NCBI GenBank assembly: GCA_965153355.1
Contig: OZ231128.1
Span: 14,446,001-14,510,000 of the forward strand
Length of the DNA stretch: 64,000 nt
From: Flaccisagitta enflata
Lineage: Eukaryota; Chaetognatha; Sagittoidea; Aphragmophora
Reading direction: 5' to 3'
The notes under the pieces were generated by a model that was not told where the DNA came from, did not search any database, and saw only the letters and a program-made list of their open reading frames with translations. Of this stretch, positions 1 through 62,500 are shown piece after piece (the first letter of the stretch is position 1; the number at the start of each line of letters is the position of its first letter). Both the position numbers and the translations under genes were made by a program.

Positions 1-275
1 GCTCAAATCCCTGCCCTGAATCGCAAATCCCAACCTCAAAGCTCAAATCCCAGCCTCAAAGCTCAATCTCAGCCTTGAGTGAACCCAGCCTCAAAATCCC
101 AGCCTAGTTCTAATCCCAAGCCTCAAGGCCCCAATTCCAGCCTCAGGCCCTAATTCCATCCTTGAGGCCTAAAATAAATCCAGCATAGGTCATCGGCCCC
201 TTCGGGGCCGCTGCCCCTAACCACCTCACACCCACATACACTCACATAGGTCTTCATGACCTCCGTCTTTCTTTT
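1..275 (-). mobile_element. GGCC-TIR minisatellite element, cut by the window edge
   Basis: Positions 1-180 are imperfect 20-23 base units (cccagcctcaaagctcaaat type). 181-270 is the arm agcataggtcatcggcccct, ggggccgctgccc, then ccacatacactcacatagg. The other arm lies outside the window. Confidence 0.7.
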
Positions 276-332
276 TCGACTATTTTTTTTCTTTCTTTGT
301 TTCTTTTCTTTTGTTTCTTTCTTTTTTCTTAA

Positions 333-523
333 AAGAAGGCATGATACACGGCTACCCCCAGTCGCGTGGGTGTGTGGCAGGAGCTGTAATTAAGGTCACC
401 ATCATTTGGGCAGTAGCAGTGAGGCCAAAAACCCCAAAAAATAAAGTGACGGACGGACGGACGGACGGACGGATGACGGACCGACAAAGCAGGGTGTAGA
501 GTCGCGTAGCACGCGACTAAGAA
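333..523 (-). mobile_element. Hairpin/TCGG element, AGTCGCG-stem subfamily
   Basis: The hairpin at 500-518 (AGTCGCG stem) is followed on the - strand by a CCGTC/CCGTCCG tract, then a CACGCGACTGGGGGTAGCCG-type end near 345-375. It is about 190 bases long. Confidence 0.75.
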
Positions 524-1199
524 GTATTGGAAGCAATGAAAATGCGTAACGCGAACACGTTGGCTACCAAAAACGTTGGATGCGATGCGTGACGCGATGC
601 GCGAAACACTGGAAAACGCGGAAGCGAACGCTTTTGAAAATCCCGCGCTTCCTTACCCCTGATGAGATTGAAACTTAGATTGCTTTGATCACGTTTGTCT
701 GGGATCTTTGGAGTGATATGCATTTGTTTTCTCTTTCATGACTTCTGGAGACAGTGGCGCGTCTCGAAGAAATGAGGAAATGTGCCTTTGGTTTTCATTT
801 AACAGATAACAACGCAAACATTCGCTTGGATGTCTCTTTACGTCAAACGCGCTTTTATCTTTTTAAGTTGCGTACACGCGACTCTACAACTTGTTGTGTC
901 CGTCGGTCTGTCCTTCCTCATAGTGTTCTTCCACGTCCTTACATGTCTGCATAGATACAAGATTCGCCCACCAGCCTTATCGACGCTGCACATTGGGTTG
1001 CCTGAGATCAAAATACACTATTGGCCGAAGTGAAAGAAAATGCACTATAAGCTAAAAAGGTAAAAATGGGATCACAATTATTTATATCTTGATTTTGATA
1101 GGTAAATTTATCGTAATTTTTTATGCGTTATAAATTTTGCAGTATTGCTTCTTTATGATTGGTTTCACATATTTTTAGTCGCGGGTTATGCAAATCAAC
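524..1199. other. Unassigned sequence
   Basis: Apart from the degenerate hairpin copy at 863-980 I see nothing. 540-640 is relatively rich in CG (gcgatgcgtgacgcgatgcg). Confidence 0.5.
863..980 (+). mobile_element. Hairpin/TCGG element, degenerate copy
   Basis: Hairpin AGTTGCGTACACGCGACT at 866-883 followed by ctctacaacttgttgtgtcc and gtcggtctgtcc. The far end is not clear. Confidence 0.5.
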
Positions 1200-1870
1200 A
1201 CCCTGCTATAATCTTTTTATTTTGAAACTTTTTTTACTCAAATTGTGACTTTGAAATTTTTCGCTTAAGAAATTTTCACGTTAGAAAAGTTTCACTTAAG
1301 AAATTTTCACTTCAAAAATTTTCACTTTAAAGATTTTTACTTCAAAAACTTTTACTTCAAAAATTTTCTCTTCAAAAATTTTCACTTCTAAAATTTTCTC
1401 TTCAAAAATTTTTACTTCAAAAATTTTTTTGCTATTTTTTTTGCTTAATTTTTTTTTCGCTTAAATTTCTTTTTACTAAAATTTTCATTTCAAAAATTTT
1501 TATCTGAAAACTTTTCACTTCTAAAGTTTTCACTTTTTGATTTTTTGCCACAAATCTCAGAAATTTTTTTCACTAAAATTTTTTTTATTCAAAATTTTTT
1601 ACGTTGAAATTTTTTTTTTCAAAACTTTCTTCGCTAAAATTTTTTTGCTGAAATTTTCACTTCAAAAATTTTATTTCAAAAAAAAATTTTTTGTTAAATT
1701 TTCACTTTAAAAATTTTTTCGCCCAAATTTTTTTCACTTACATTCTTTTTTCATTAAGATTTTCATTTCCAAAATTTTCACTTCAAAAACTTTTTTGCTC
1801 AATTTTCTTTTTATCTTTCTAAGGTTCAAAATTTTTTTGCTTAAAAATTTTTTGTAAAATCTTTTAGTAT
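1200..1870. repeat. A/T minisatellite, ttcacttcaaaaatttt type
   Basis: About 40 imperfect 14-17 base units (ttttcacttcaaaaa, variants with cgctt or tgctt). Confidence 0.75.
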
Positions 1871-2439
1871 AAGATAGTTTTCAGCATTAAATTATTTTAA
1901 TCTAAGATAAATTATTGCTCAAAAGGTTTTTAATAATGAAAAAAAGAATTCTTGATCAATTATTTTCATGTTTTTGTAAGAAAATCATGTACACTTTTTC
2001 TTTTTTGACACCTCCATGCCTTTACCATATTTTTCAATGTTTGAAATATTGATACAATAATAGAATACTTGATTTTTTATTGATATTTCTTAAAAAATAT
2101 TTATCTTTTATTTTATATCTATTTTGGTACCTTTGAGCCCTCAGTGCATTTTGTGTCATTTTGGCGCATAGTGGGTAGTCAAAACCACGGCATCGACGGC
2201 AATCAACGGAGAGAGAGTCAAAATGTTAGCTCATTTCCATTGAAGCACGACATCAGAATTCTATCAATAATTTCCCATTTCACTGAGGCACGGACTTCAA
2301 TGAGGCCAGTTCTTTCTTTTTCCTCTGAAGCGCGATGTTGTGCTTCAGTGAAAACAAGTCTAACTTAAGCACAAATTTCGTGATTAAGAGGATGTCCCAT
2401 TTGGATGCGTGCTGGGATGAAAGAGACCGTGGTATGTTG

Positions 2440-2570
2440 CAACAGGTCGCCCGAGGGCAAAACGTGGTCAGCGATACCCGTTGCCCTGCTTAGCATAGTT
2501 GTAAATCAGAATGAGAAGGAGGGCAGCGGCCCCGAAGGGGACAAAGTCCTGTAGAACACAGGGTTTTTCC
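2440..2570 (+). mobile_element. GGCC-TIR element, single arm
   Basis: ggtcagcgatacccgttgcc, then gggcagcggccccgaagggg, acaaagtcctgtagaacaca. No minisatellite or second arm is adjacent. Confidence 0.65.
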
Positions 2571-2917
2571 AAGATAGTACACTGTACAGTGATATGCCAC
2601 TTAATCGTATTTTAAGACTTTTTTCTGATATGGGCTCGAGCCAACATATGTAGGAACTAGTATAGGATCTAAAGGAAATCGGTTTAAATAGATTTGCTTG
2701 CTTCTCAGGCGGAATATTGTTCGTTAGAGCGGAGTTCAACTGCATTTGTCCGTTACAGTGAGGTTCAACTGCATAGATATCGGATCCCATACACATTTAA
2801 GGTGGGGAAAAATGATGACAAGCGCAAGTGAGGGGGATATTGCATCAACCGTCTGTGTTGACTCTGTTATGTTTGTATATGATAGCCCTGGAGAATTGGA
2901 GAAATTGGATTGGCGCA

Positions 2918-3012
2918 TAGAGAAGAAGAAGAAAAAGAAGAAAAGAAAGAGAAGAAGAAGAAAAAGAAGAAAAGAAAGAAGGGGAAGAAGAAAAAGAAGA
3001 AAAGAAAGCCTT
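2918..3012. repeat. GAA/GAAA purine tract
   Basis: Purine-only on the + strand; the Lys/Arg and Phe/Leu frames through it are artefacts. Confidence 0.85.
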
Positions 3013-3171
3013 TGACCTTGGATTTGAGCCTCAAAGCTAAGATTTGAGCCACCTAGCTGGAAATAGAGCGCCAAAGCTGGTGTTTATGCTCAAAGGGCTG
3101 GATATAGTCAAACGGGCAGGGAATTTGGGTCATCAGGCTATTAAGACCTGAGGTCGGGTTTCTGAGCTTTT

Positions 3172-3600
3172 GGGCAGCGGCCCCGAAGGGGACAAAGTCC
3201 TGTAGAACACAGGGGACTTTTATTTGTTTGTCCTTCCGTGCGTGCGTTCCCCCCTCTCAGGTCCCAAATCAGCCCTCTCAGATAACAAATCAGTCCTTTC
3301 AGGCCTAGAATCAGCCCTCTTAGATCTCAAATTGGTCCCTCAGAGCTCTTAGTAGCCCAATTAGGCCAGAAATCAGGCCTCAGGCATCAAATCAGCCCTC
3401 TCAGGCTTTGAATCAGCCCTCTCAGGCCTCTAATAAGCTCTCTCAAGCCTCTTATCACCCCTCTTGGACTTCAAGTCCGCCTTCTAGAGTCTTAAATCAC
3501 AGACGACAGGAGGAAGGACAAACAAAAAAAACTCCCCCTGTGTTTTACAGGACCTCGTCCCCTTCGGGGCCGCTGCCTTCCCCACTCAAGATGGGTGACG
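3172..3600 (+). mobile_element. GGCC-TIR minisatellite element, complete short form
   Basis: Left arm 3172-3235 (gggcagcggccccgaagggg, cctgtagaacacagggg, tttgtttgtccttcc); core 3255-3490 of about 20-base units (cctctcaggcctcaaatcag type); right arm 3500-3582 is the inverted copy. Below it, 3012-3165 has further units of a ggatttgagcctcaaagct type. Confidence 0.8.
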
Positions 3601-3717
3601 GACGTGGGTGTCGCGATACATGTTGCCTGGGCGACTGGTTTTAGCTTGGTTGAGCCTCCACGCTAGAATTCGTGCCCTCAGACTGGAGTTTGGGGCTTGA
3701 GTCAGGAATATGCTCTA

Positions 3718-3845
3718 ACAGGTCATTTGGGGGCAATATGTGGTCAGCGATACCCGTTGCCGCTTTGGTGTGGTGGGTGAGGAAGCAGGGCAGCTTGAGA
3801 CCCGAGGGTCTGCTAAACACAGGGGACTCGTTGCTCCTACCTGAA
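3718..3845 (+). mobile_element. GGCC-TIR element, degenerate arm
   Basis: Contains aacaggtcatttgggggc, ggtcagcgatacccgttgcc, gaagcagggcagc and cacaggggactcg, matching the arm at 2440-2570 with the GGCCCC box eroded. Confidence 0.55.
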
Positions 3846-3849
3846 GAAG

Positions 3850-5987
3850 TGGATGAATGCTATTAGAGCTGACTGAATTCAATCAAGAGCCTACCCTGGA
3901 GGCCTAAGAGCGGGCGCGTTATGGGCCTGAGAAAACCGAGTAAGAATCTTGGGAAGGATTGAGTTGAGTTTTGTTGTAGAGCTGGATTATGGCTTTAAAG
4001 GCCAGATTTTTTCTCTTTCTTTTTCTTCTGGGAGCAATAAATTGCCTACCGCTTATTTCGATGCGGTCGCCGTTGTGACATCATTCATGGCCTTTGGCCC
4101 ACGGATTGTGAGGTGTTGGAGCTTCCGAATGACCGCGCCCGTCTCTGTAATGGAGAAGGCGCAGGTGATGTGGTGGTTCCATGATGCTTACCATTTCTTT
4201 TTACCTTACAGATTAGTTTTTATAGATAGTTAGTAACTTATTTATTTTGTCTTGTTTTTGTTTGGTTCCTTGGAACATGTACATTTTTGTTGTGTTTGTT
4301 TTAGACATGGTCTTTTTAGTCATTGTACGAATACTTTCATATGACATGTTTTAGTAGTGTGCCCTACTCATTATTTTCCACTCTCAAGTCAAATCTAGGC
4401 TTGGAGTGCTCCAAAACCCGTTCCCTTCCCCCTTTCCCTTAACTTTTACAGAACGGGTGCCTCAACCTCCTCGTCGCCGCCTCGTCTCCATCCGCGTCAT
4501 CGTGATCGTTGAAAATTTGCTGGTGGTGGATCCTTTCCGGACCAGGGAATCATCATTCGTGCAGTCGGCCGATCTGTTGATAGTTAGTGGGGATGGAGGC
4601 GGTGGACGGGGGGGAGGGGCGGGGGCTGTGTCTATGTAAATTTTTTTTTAAGGAAGGTAGTATCGGTTTTTTAGTAGGGTTTCCCCGACTGGAAACTAGG
4701 TGTCGGATTTTTGAAATTCGTGAAATTCCAAAAATGGGGCAGAATGTTAGAAATGTATGTCCGTCCGTTTCTTAGGTATGTGTGCTTTTGTCTCTTTTGC
4801 GTGCCTTTGGCTTTTTCTCTTTCTCTACTATTCAATGCCCGCGTCTTTTGTTTCTTGCCATTTTTTATATTGAACGCTAGATGGGTAACCATATGGTTGC
4901 GCCTTGATTTTGTGCCATTTGTTTTTACTACGTAGGCAAATATACGTAACTCGTCTTTCGTATCATCCAATTTTTGGATTGATTGATTTTATTTATTTAC
5001 GGCATTGCTTCTTAAAGTGATTGATTGATTTTTCGTGATCGTTTGAATGCGCCCTTGGAATTCACTAATTTCAATAATCTCTCATCTTTTTATTGCAGAT
5101 AAACTAATGAACGGACAATTAACGTTAGTTTGACTTCGACAGACTGTGGGTTGAAACCAACGAAAGTGGGCCTAAAAGTAAGTTTTTATAGACGCGTTTT
5201 TGCTTTTATTAACGTTGTTTTTATCTTGTTCTCCGGTCTGTTATTTTTGTCTTTTGCCCTTTTGCATTTTTATCGCCGGATTTTAGTATGGTTTTTATCG
5301 CTTGCCCGATCAGCTTGCTATAGGGATGATATGGATGAATTTAATGGGATGGGCCGGGGCAGGGGCAGGTATTATCAGGTGGCATGGGCTCTGAAGAAGA
5401 TGAACATGTTGTCATGTGCTGTTTCTGTCCTTTATTGTGTCCTATCTCGATTTCATGTTATCTTTTGCGTTTGCTGATCACAATTAACGCCCACTTTCCC
5501 TTTCATTTTTCCCCCTCTCTTCAGTTGTTGAAATTTTTATGGAATAAACGAGACGATCGCCTTCCTATTTTCCAATCGGCCAACTTTCTTTCACCACAAG
5601 TCGTCAGTCAGATAGACGCTCATAGACAGTGCCAGTTGAAACTCGTGGGCGTAATTTATAGCTTGCTATGGGGACTTTTTTATTGCCATAGGAAGCCTAT
5701 AGTTTTGCCGCCATGGTTTAATCTTCAAATACAGACCTCTACTTGTGGAAAAATCTTCTTTTATGGTAAATTTATGCAAAAAACTAGGGTGTATAATTTT
5801 TTTGAAATTTGACCCTATTTCGTGACCAGAACACTGTTTGATCCAGACCCATCACAAATAATCTACAACTTTGATCACGACTGCATCTCACGCTTTAGTA
5901 CAGCCAGATACTGTAATAGAGCATGGTGCCATTCACGGACATTGCGCTGATCCATCCACTCAAAGACGAAAATTCTTTCTTCTTGTT
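3850..5987. other. Region upstream of PDE4 exon 1, no gene recognised
   Basis: No TATA-type core promoter stands out. A possible 5' untranslated exon lies at 5099-5177 (acceptor tattgcag, donor gtaagt). ATG 5331 followed by a Gly/Arg-rich stretch (MDEFNGMGRGRGRYYQ) is another possible start, but I found no donor in the phase exon 1 needs. The open frames here have no recognisable domain. Confidence 0.4.
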
Positions 5988-56079
<50,092 letters not shown>

Positions 56080-56304
56080 TGTATCCAGTCTCGATGCACT
56101 TATGTCATGTACAGCAAAATTCATGTCAAAGGACCCATATGCACGTTCACGTGTCTCGCTCTACATCAAATGGCTTATGCCATGAATTTGAAAACATGAC
56201 TACATCTTGAATAGACTCATGGGAGGAAACTATAAACCTCGCAGGAGAGAATGAATTATCACAATTTTTTTAGTTCTAACAGGAGCAGGCACATTCGCGC
56301 CATA
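56080..56304 (+). other. Probable PDE4 3' untranslated region
   Basis: No AATAAA occurs before the MITE that starts at 56305; the first clear aataaa lies inside it. Confidence 0.45.
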
Positions 56305-56878
56305 CAGTAGATGTCGTCTAGACTTGGAAATACGGGGGAATTCATATAAGTAAAACAAGTAAATATAAAGGATTGATATTTAGAATGTAAACTAATAAAA
56401 AGATGCTTCATTGATGATGGGCGCTGGTTGCTATGGAAACACATTTCCATGTTTTCCCACTATAATATCAATATTTTGAGAATTTTTTTCAGAGAACATT
56501 GTTTAAAATGAAATTTGCAACAAGTTTCTCTCAATATGTTCTGTAAGAATAATGCTTGTTTAGCGGTTACTAAGGAGTGTCACAGGGATGTCACACATAG
56601 TTACGCTCCCTAGCAATGGCTAAACCAGCAACATTTTTGCAGAATATATTGTGGAAAAGCTGTAGCAAATTTGATTTAAAGCAATGTTTCTTCAAAAAAA
56701 TTCTCAAAATATTGATATTTTAGCGGGTATACATAGAAATTTGTGTTCATGACAACCGACATCCATTGTCAATCAAGCATCCTCTTATCAATTTATATTC
56801 CAAATATTATCCCTTTATGTTCATTTGTGTTCTCAATATGAATTCCCCCTTATTTCCAACTCTAGACGATATCTACTG
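56305..56878. mobile_element. 574-bp long-TIR MITE, GTCTAGAC family
   Basis: TIR CAGTAGATGTCGTCTAGACT, right inverted partner at 56860-56878; TA on both sides. It shares internal sequence with 46537-47043 (gttctgtaagaat, gtcacacatag, cgctccctagcaa). It starts 225 bases after the PDE4 stop and holds an aataaa at about 56394 that could serve as a poly(A) signal. Confidence 0.85.
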
Positions 56879-56945
56879 TACTTTTTTTGTTCTTGCAACT
56901 GATACATATTTCATTCCATTTCGTTTTATCACAAAGTATCTGAAT

Positions 56946-56948
<3 letters not shown>

Positions 56949-56990
<42 letters not shown>

Positions 56991-57001
56991 TTTTTTTTTT
57001 T
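56949..57001. repeat. T homopolymer (~50)
   Basis: Near-continuous T broken by one G. Confidence 0.95.
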
Positions 57002-57050
57002 GCCAAAGCAACAAAACATTATTAGACACTTTAAAGGGTGCCTGTTACTT

Positions 57051-57052
<2 letters not shown>

Positions 57053-57127
<75 letters not shown>

Positions 57128-57133
57128 TCTCTC
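57053..57133. repeat. CT microsatellite
   Basis: About 38 CT units, intergenic. Confidence 0.97.
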
Positions 57134-58619
57134 CAGTCAAGTCTGCGATTAAACGTGATGTTTTTGTTTTATCCTGTTTTTTTTCTGATTTTGTTTTGAA
57201 CTGGTTTGAATTTCTAGTCTTTCTGCTGTTATTGCTTTCAGTTACTTATTTATCATATCTGCGATGATATAGAACCCGATAATTTCATTTCTGATGCATA
57301 CATACATAACATACGCCACTTTTTTTATGTAAACGATGATTTATGCATTCACCATGGTTTGTATGAGACTTTTGCACGTCTTTTGTCTTTCTGTCTCAGT
57401 CATATGCCGCTTAAAATCGACTGCATACTAAGGAAAAAAGAAACAAAAGTCAAAGTGCCAAATAAGTTAAGAGTAATCCAAACTTTGAAAACGTTTTTGA
57501 CAGTAATTGAGGATATATGTTGAAATTATCTGTAATGATAAAGTCTTTAGTTTGATGATTTAGATACTTATTATCATGCCCATAGACATACACGCTTTTC
57601 ATTTTATAAGAACATGGATTTTTAAAGTCAGCCTCAGCGTATTTATTTTCAGCTCCTTTTTGACGCTCAAGTGTTCTTAACATGTTCTTATTTTTGAGTT
57701 AGATAATCTCTTTAATTATATATCTATATTAATATAAAAGTTTGATTTTCAAGCAATTGTAAAAAAAAAAAAATAAATGTAAGATTAATTATTAATAAAT
57801 AATGAATTATCATTTTAGAAAGCATTATCAAAATATCCATCATTCAGGGTTTTTCATCTAATATCACTTCTTTTTTGAAAATTTATATTCTTATCTTCAA
57901 ATCTGAGGCTCAGCATATTCTTAAGATGTTGTTATTTTTTGGCCCAATCTGAGGCTGATGTTCTTATAAACAGTTTTCTTATAAAAAGAAAAGCGTATAC
58001 TACCTATGAAAATGTAATTCATGTTGAATTTAGCTCCCTGAGCATGACCTGAATTTAGAATTTTTCATGAAAGTGATCAAGATTGTCTCCCTAATTGACA
58101 AGAGGTACCTCGCTCTAGCTGTAGAAATGTTCTGTGTATCAATGCATCGATATTGATATGTGCTTTTCATCTACTCTTCTTGCTGATTTACTGCTAGTCA
58201 ACTGGCACCCGTGTAAATCTTATAAATTACGATGTATTGTAATTGATTACAAATTGCTCTGCAACATAAATGTCCGAGGCTTTAGCATACATACAACAGA
58301 AATCATTTGTGCTATGTTATGCTTTATGCATATACTTCGATAGTTCGATTCATTTATCATTAGATATTTCAATCACTTGTTTAACTTTTTACTCCTTGTA
58401 CATCATGAATTCTTGATGATTCAAAAAGGTAGGAAAAGTTGTTGATGTGATTAGGAAGCTCAGCTAGAACTACCTTTATGGTCACGATTGGTTTGGCAAG
58501 AATTGCAATGCGGCATCCATCTGAAGGATGGATATTTTTGGTCACGGATGTTTTTTTCTCTACTAAAATTCTCATTCTTCAATGATAAATTCAATAGGCT
58601 TGGCTCATAACGGGCTTTC

Positions 58620-58650
<31 letters not shown>

Positions 58651-58818
58651 AAGCATTTTTCATTTTCCATTTGCATAATGGAAGCCAAATCTCCTTGCAT
58701 AATCAATTTGGAGTGGATCAAAACAGAAGGTCAAGAATGGGGGACGCGATAGAATATGATTTGGGCTTTGTCACTCGTGCATATGATTAAACAGTGCGCA
58801 ATGCTATTGTCTCAGGGC
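57134..58818. other. Intergenic, unassigned
   Basis: AT-rich spacer between PDE4 and the receptor gene; no RNA gene or frame with codon-like character. Confidence 0.5.
58619..58647. repeat. A homopolymer
   Basis: About 28 A; could be the tail of a retrocopy but no body is recognised. Confidence 0.9.
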
Positions 58819-59016
58819 CTTTTTAGTCGCTTGCACGCGACTCTACAACCCGCTTTGTCCGTCGGTTGGTCGGTTGGTCGGTTGGTCGATCACACTTTTC
58901 TATTTTATTATTTTGTTTCTTTGACCTCACTGCTCCTGCTTAAATGGTCTGGTGACCTCAAATATGGCCCCTGCCCACCCATACGCGACTTCGGTAGCCG
59001 TGTATCCGGCCTTGTT
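58819..59016 (+). mobile_element. Hairpin/TCGG element, AGTCGC stem, complete
   Basis: Hairpin AGTCGCTTGCACGCGACT at 58824-58841, ctctacaacccgctttgtcc, (GGTC/GGTT)n core, and the end block atacgcgacttcggtagccg with tatccggccttgtt. It lies in the intergenic space between PDE4 and the receptor. Confidence 0.85.
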
Positions 59017-59535
59017 ATTTCAGATTGAGTCTTTGTGAGACACGTGAAACACATTGCACATGTGCCCGAGTCAAGAACGCTGTATTTGTTTTTGATATAT
59101 TGAACTGTAAATGTGAGAGATGTTCTTGCCTTAGTCAATTTATACAATAACAACAACATTGATGACGTTCTGCCTAGATCAAGTCCAAATTTGAGTCTTT
59201 AACAATGGCATCTTTTGTATGATTGTGTAAATTCAAAAGGCAAAAAAAAAAAAAACATCACATATGGGGAATACCATACACATAATATGACAAGAAGAGA
59301 CAAAAATTTAGCCAACTTGATTTTGCATGTAGATTGGCCTTTCATTACGCAAATGGAACATGAAATTTTCTTGGAAACAGTTTTTTTTTATGAAAAAATT
59401 GATAAGGATTCAATCAAAAGTTGATATGTCTCTTTTTTTTTGTTTCAGTCAAAATTCAAAGACAAAGTGTAAACAAATATAAACAATACTTCATTGGAAA
59501 CGGTTGAATGAAAGCGCAAAATGCTAATCATCAAG
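59017..59535. other. 3' flank of the receptor gene
   Basis: Nothing supported beyond a likely 3' UTR on the - strand. Confidence 0.45.
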
Positions 59536-62500
59536 TCAGTACTTCAAATCGGAGTAGTCATTGCTGTTTGCAACTGTGTCATAGTTATTGTTAACGGGGT
59601 CATCATCTGGGTTTGAGGAGGAGGAGGAGGAGGAGGAGGAGGAGGAAGAGGAGGAGGGTTTGGATTTCATTTCATCACAGCTCGGCTTCCCTTCCACGTC
59701 TTCATAGCCTAATTTGGGTTGAATGACTTCCAAGCCTGTCGTCTTGTGTTGAATATCTTCGTAGCCGGATTTGTGCTCAATATCTTCATAAACCGACTCT
59801 GATATTTGGTTATCATACATGAAGTACGCGCCATTGGGTCGATAACGAGGCATGTCGGGACTCGTTTTTGTGTAGATCTCCTGAGAAACGTAATCGTAGT
59901 CGTTGGAACTGTGATTGGGTGAAGTCGCGTTGACGACATAAATGGCGCTGGTGGAGTTCTTTTTGGAATACTTGGAATGGTGAAAACTTGACATTTTCTG
60001 ACTAGAAGAATCTTGATCAGATTTCGAAGATTTGTTGTTGTTGTCTTTTTTGAGAATTCTGCCTCTCAGACTGTTTCTAAATGTTTGACTTCGAAGCAAA
60101 TGCAAGGAGAACAGGAAAAGTCCGTGCAAGGTGTTGCAGATGGTAAACAAATACGCGAAAAAGGTGGAATACAATTGACCCGCCATCGTGGTTGGGACGA
60201 GCAGCAAGAAACCAAATGTCCACGTCAATCCCAAAGATACGAAAATGATAATTCCGATTTTGGACATGGGCAAGTTCTCTTTTTGTCTGCGGCCTCTGAG
60301 GGTTCCGCTCGAAGTCAAGGCTCTAATCACGCATCCGAAGCAAATGGAATTGATCAGCAAGATGAGACCAATGGGCAATATAAGAGCGAAGAAGAATGGG
60401 TAAGTGTTGAGCCAACAGATAGGATTGTCATTGATATCAGATGGACCGTAATTATCAATGTCAACGGCGAGAACTATGGCAACGATGATCAAAGGGACGC
60501 CGTAGGAAAACAGAGCTCCTTTTAGCATGAATTTAGAAACATAGGTTCCCAGAACTTTGACAAATAGAATGTACTGAACTGCGGCCTCGACTAGTGTCCA
60601 ACAAAATGCCGAAAGGAGGAAATAGTGCATGATGACTGCGCTGACTTTGCATAAGATTGCATCGCCATCTCCGGTCTTCTCTATGGTAAGTAAAAAGAAG
60701 AGATACATAATGAGCAATGAGATGGCAATGCCAAAAATGACTTGCTGTAGTCGGTTTTTTCTCAACTCTTGTACCAAGAGAAACGAGATGATGATCAATG
60801 TAAAAGCACCAATCGAAATGCTCATGAAAATTGTACTAATTAGGTTCAGTATCTTGTATGCTTTATCAGAGGGAGCGCTTTTGTATGAAAAAAGTACTGC
60901 CAAATTGGTTAGATGGTTGCAGTGACACTCAAAAGAGTTTGTACCATTGGACACGAGCGAACAACCTCTTGCAGACCAATGATTCACATTTGTGTCCCAA
61001 AAGACGCAATCAAGGGCTGGCTCACTTTCTTCATAAGAAAAGTTTCTTGCTTTGAATTTAACCTTGACAAATTCGTTGTCATTGAATGTGTTCAATGCCT
61101 CAGATCCTGACCCTAAAGTACATCCAATCACATTGGTTACAATTTGTCGTGATGTATCAGTTACCTCTTCAAGACCTGTCTCCTCAAAGAGAGATGTGTC
61201 CCTGTAGGCCAGAAACGAGACAGAATTTTCTTCTTCATCAATAAGCTTTTCAACATACTTTTGCGGAAGAATGATGGTCTCTTGGTCACCGGAATTCGGT
61301 ACATCTACTAAATTGTCCTCACCTTCAACAATCTGGAAACTATCTGGACTAAATTCTGAATTGGAGGAGATTGAAAACCCACTGAGTTTCTTAATGGTAT
61401 TGACCTTGGTTTTGGTCAAAAGAATGTCATTTGTTAGAGCAGTTACGGAATCTCTGCCCGATGGTATCTTTGTGCCAATGATTAATCTGTCAAGAATCTT
61501 GATAGTGTCATAGTTGACAGTTTTAGGTACTTTTTCCGCAGTTTTGGTATTTTTGAACAAATTTTCAACTACATTGAGCGATGATTTGAGGGTGTCCTCC
61601 GATATTTCTTGAAATGAAATTAACTCAAGGGCATTGACACCTAACTTTATATCAGAAGCAGTCAAATTCTGTGTACCCATTACAATTCCTGTTAAGACTG
61701 CCACTGTCTCATTAGCAGGTAATTTGTTTGAGGACAGTTGCAACAATGTGTTAGTAACTGTTGATTTGGGTTGGAATGGCACACAATCTTTAATGATAAA
61801 TGGTGGATCCCATGTTGCACCATCGATACCAATGAAGCACTTCCTTGTAATTTTAGAGTAAAATGTACCATTCGATGAGCATTTTTGTGAGGACTGAAAA
61901 AGTTGACCAACCTTCAGTGCAGGATAGTTTGTGCCATCAATTGTCTCATTAGGACACAACTTCCTTTCACTACAGCGGTGGCCATGAAATGAGGGAGTGC
62001 AAGCGCATGAAATCATGTTGTAATCTTTTACATAACATGATCCATTATTCTGGCATCTAAAATTCTCATATGTGTCACATAACCGGTCATTGACAATTCC
62101 TTCCTCGATTCCCTGTAATTTTCTAAAGTAAAAGAATGATTTCAGGTCATCAATTGGTGGTCGACCATAATATACATTTTTGAGTTTGATCAATTGGCCA
62201 TTAAGTTGTGCTCCTCTGAGGACTCCTTTAAATGATATTGCCAATGGTTTTAGGTCAATCAACTCTTCATTTGCTCTTGCAGCATCTCTTATTCCGCCTT
62301 CCTCTTCATGTAAATTACCTCCAGTGTAGTCTGGCTGACCAAATCCACCTGTTACATCTAGTTTAGTAAAATTGGCAAGGAATGTTTCTGGTAGGGGACA
62401 CTCAGTCATCCTATCATCCAATCTAATCTGAATGACGCTTCTTGTTATATTTGCATATAGATTCCTCCATTTCTTGTGAGAGATTTGATCTACAGTCTTC

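Noticed and set aside
754-1033. Small + strand frames near 800-1030 as genes
   Set aside because: They overlap in two frames and lie across an eroded hairpin element.
5130-5812. Overlapping hydrophobic frames as an upstream gene
   Set aside because: No recognisable domain, T-rich composition explains the Phe/Leu content, and the two frames overlap each other.
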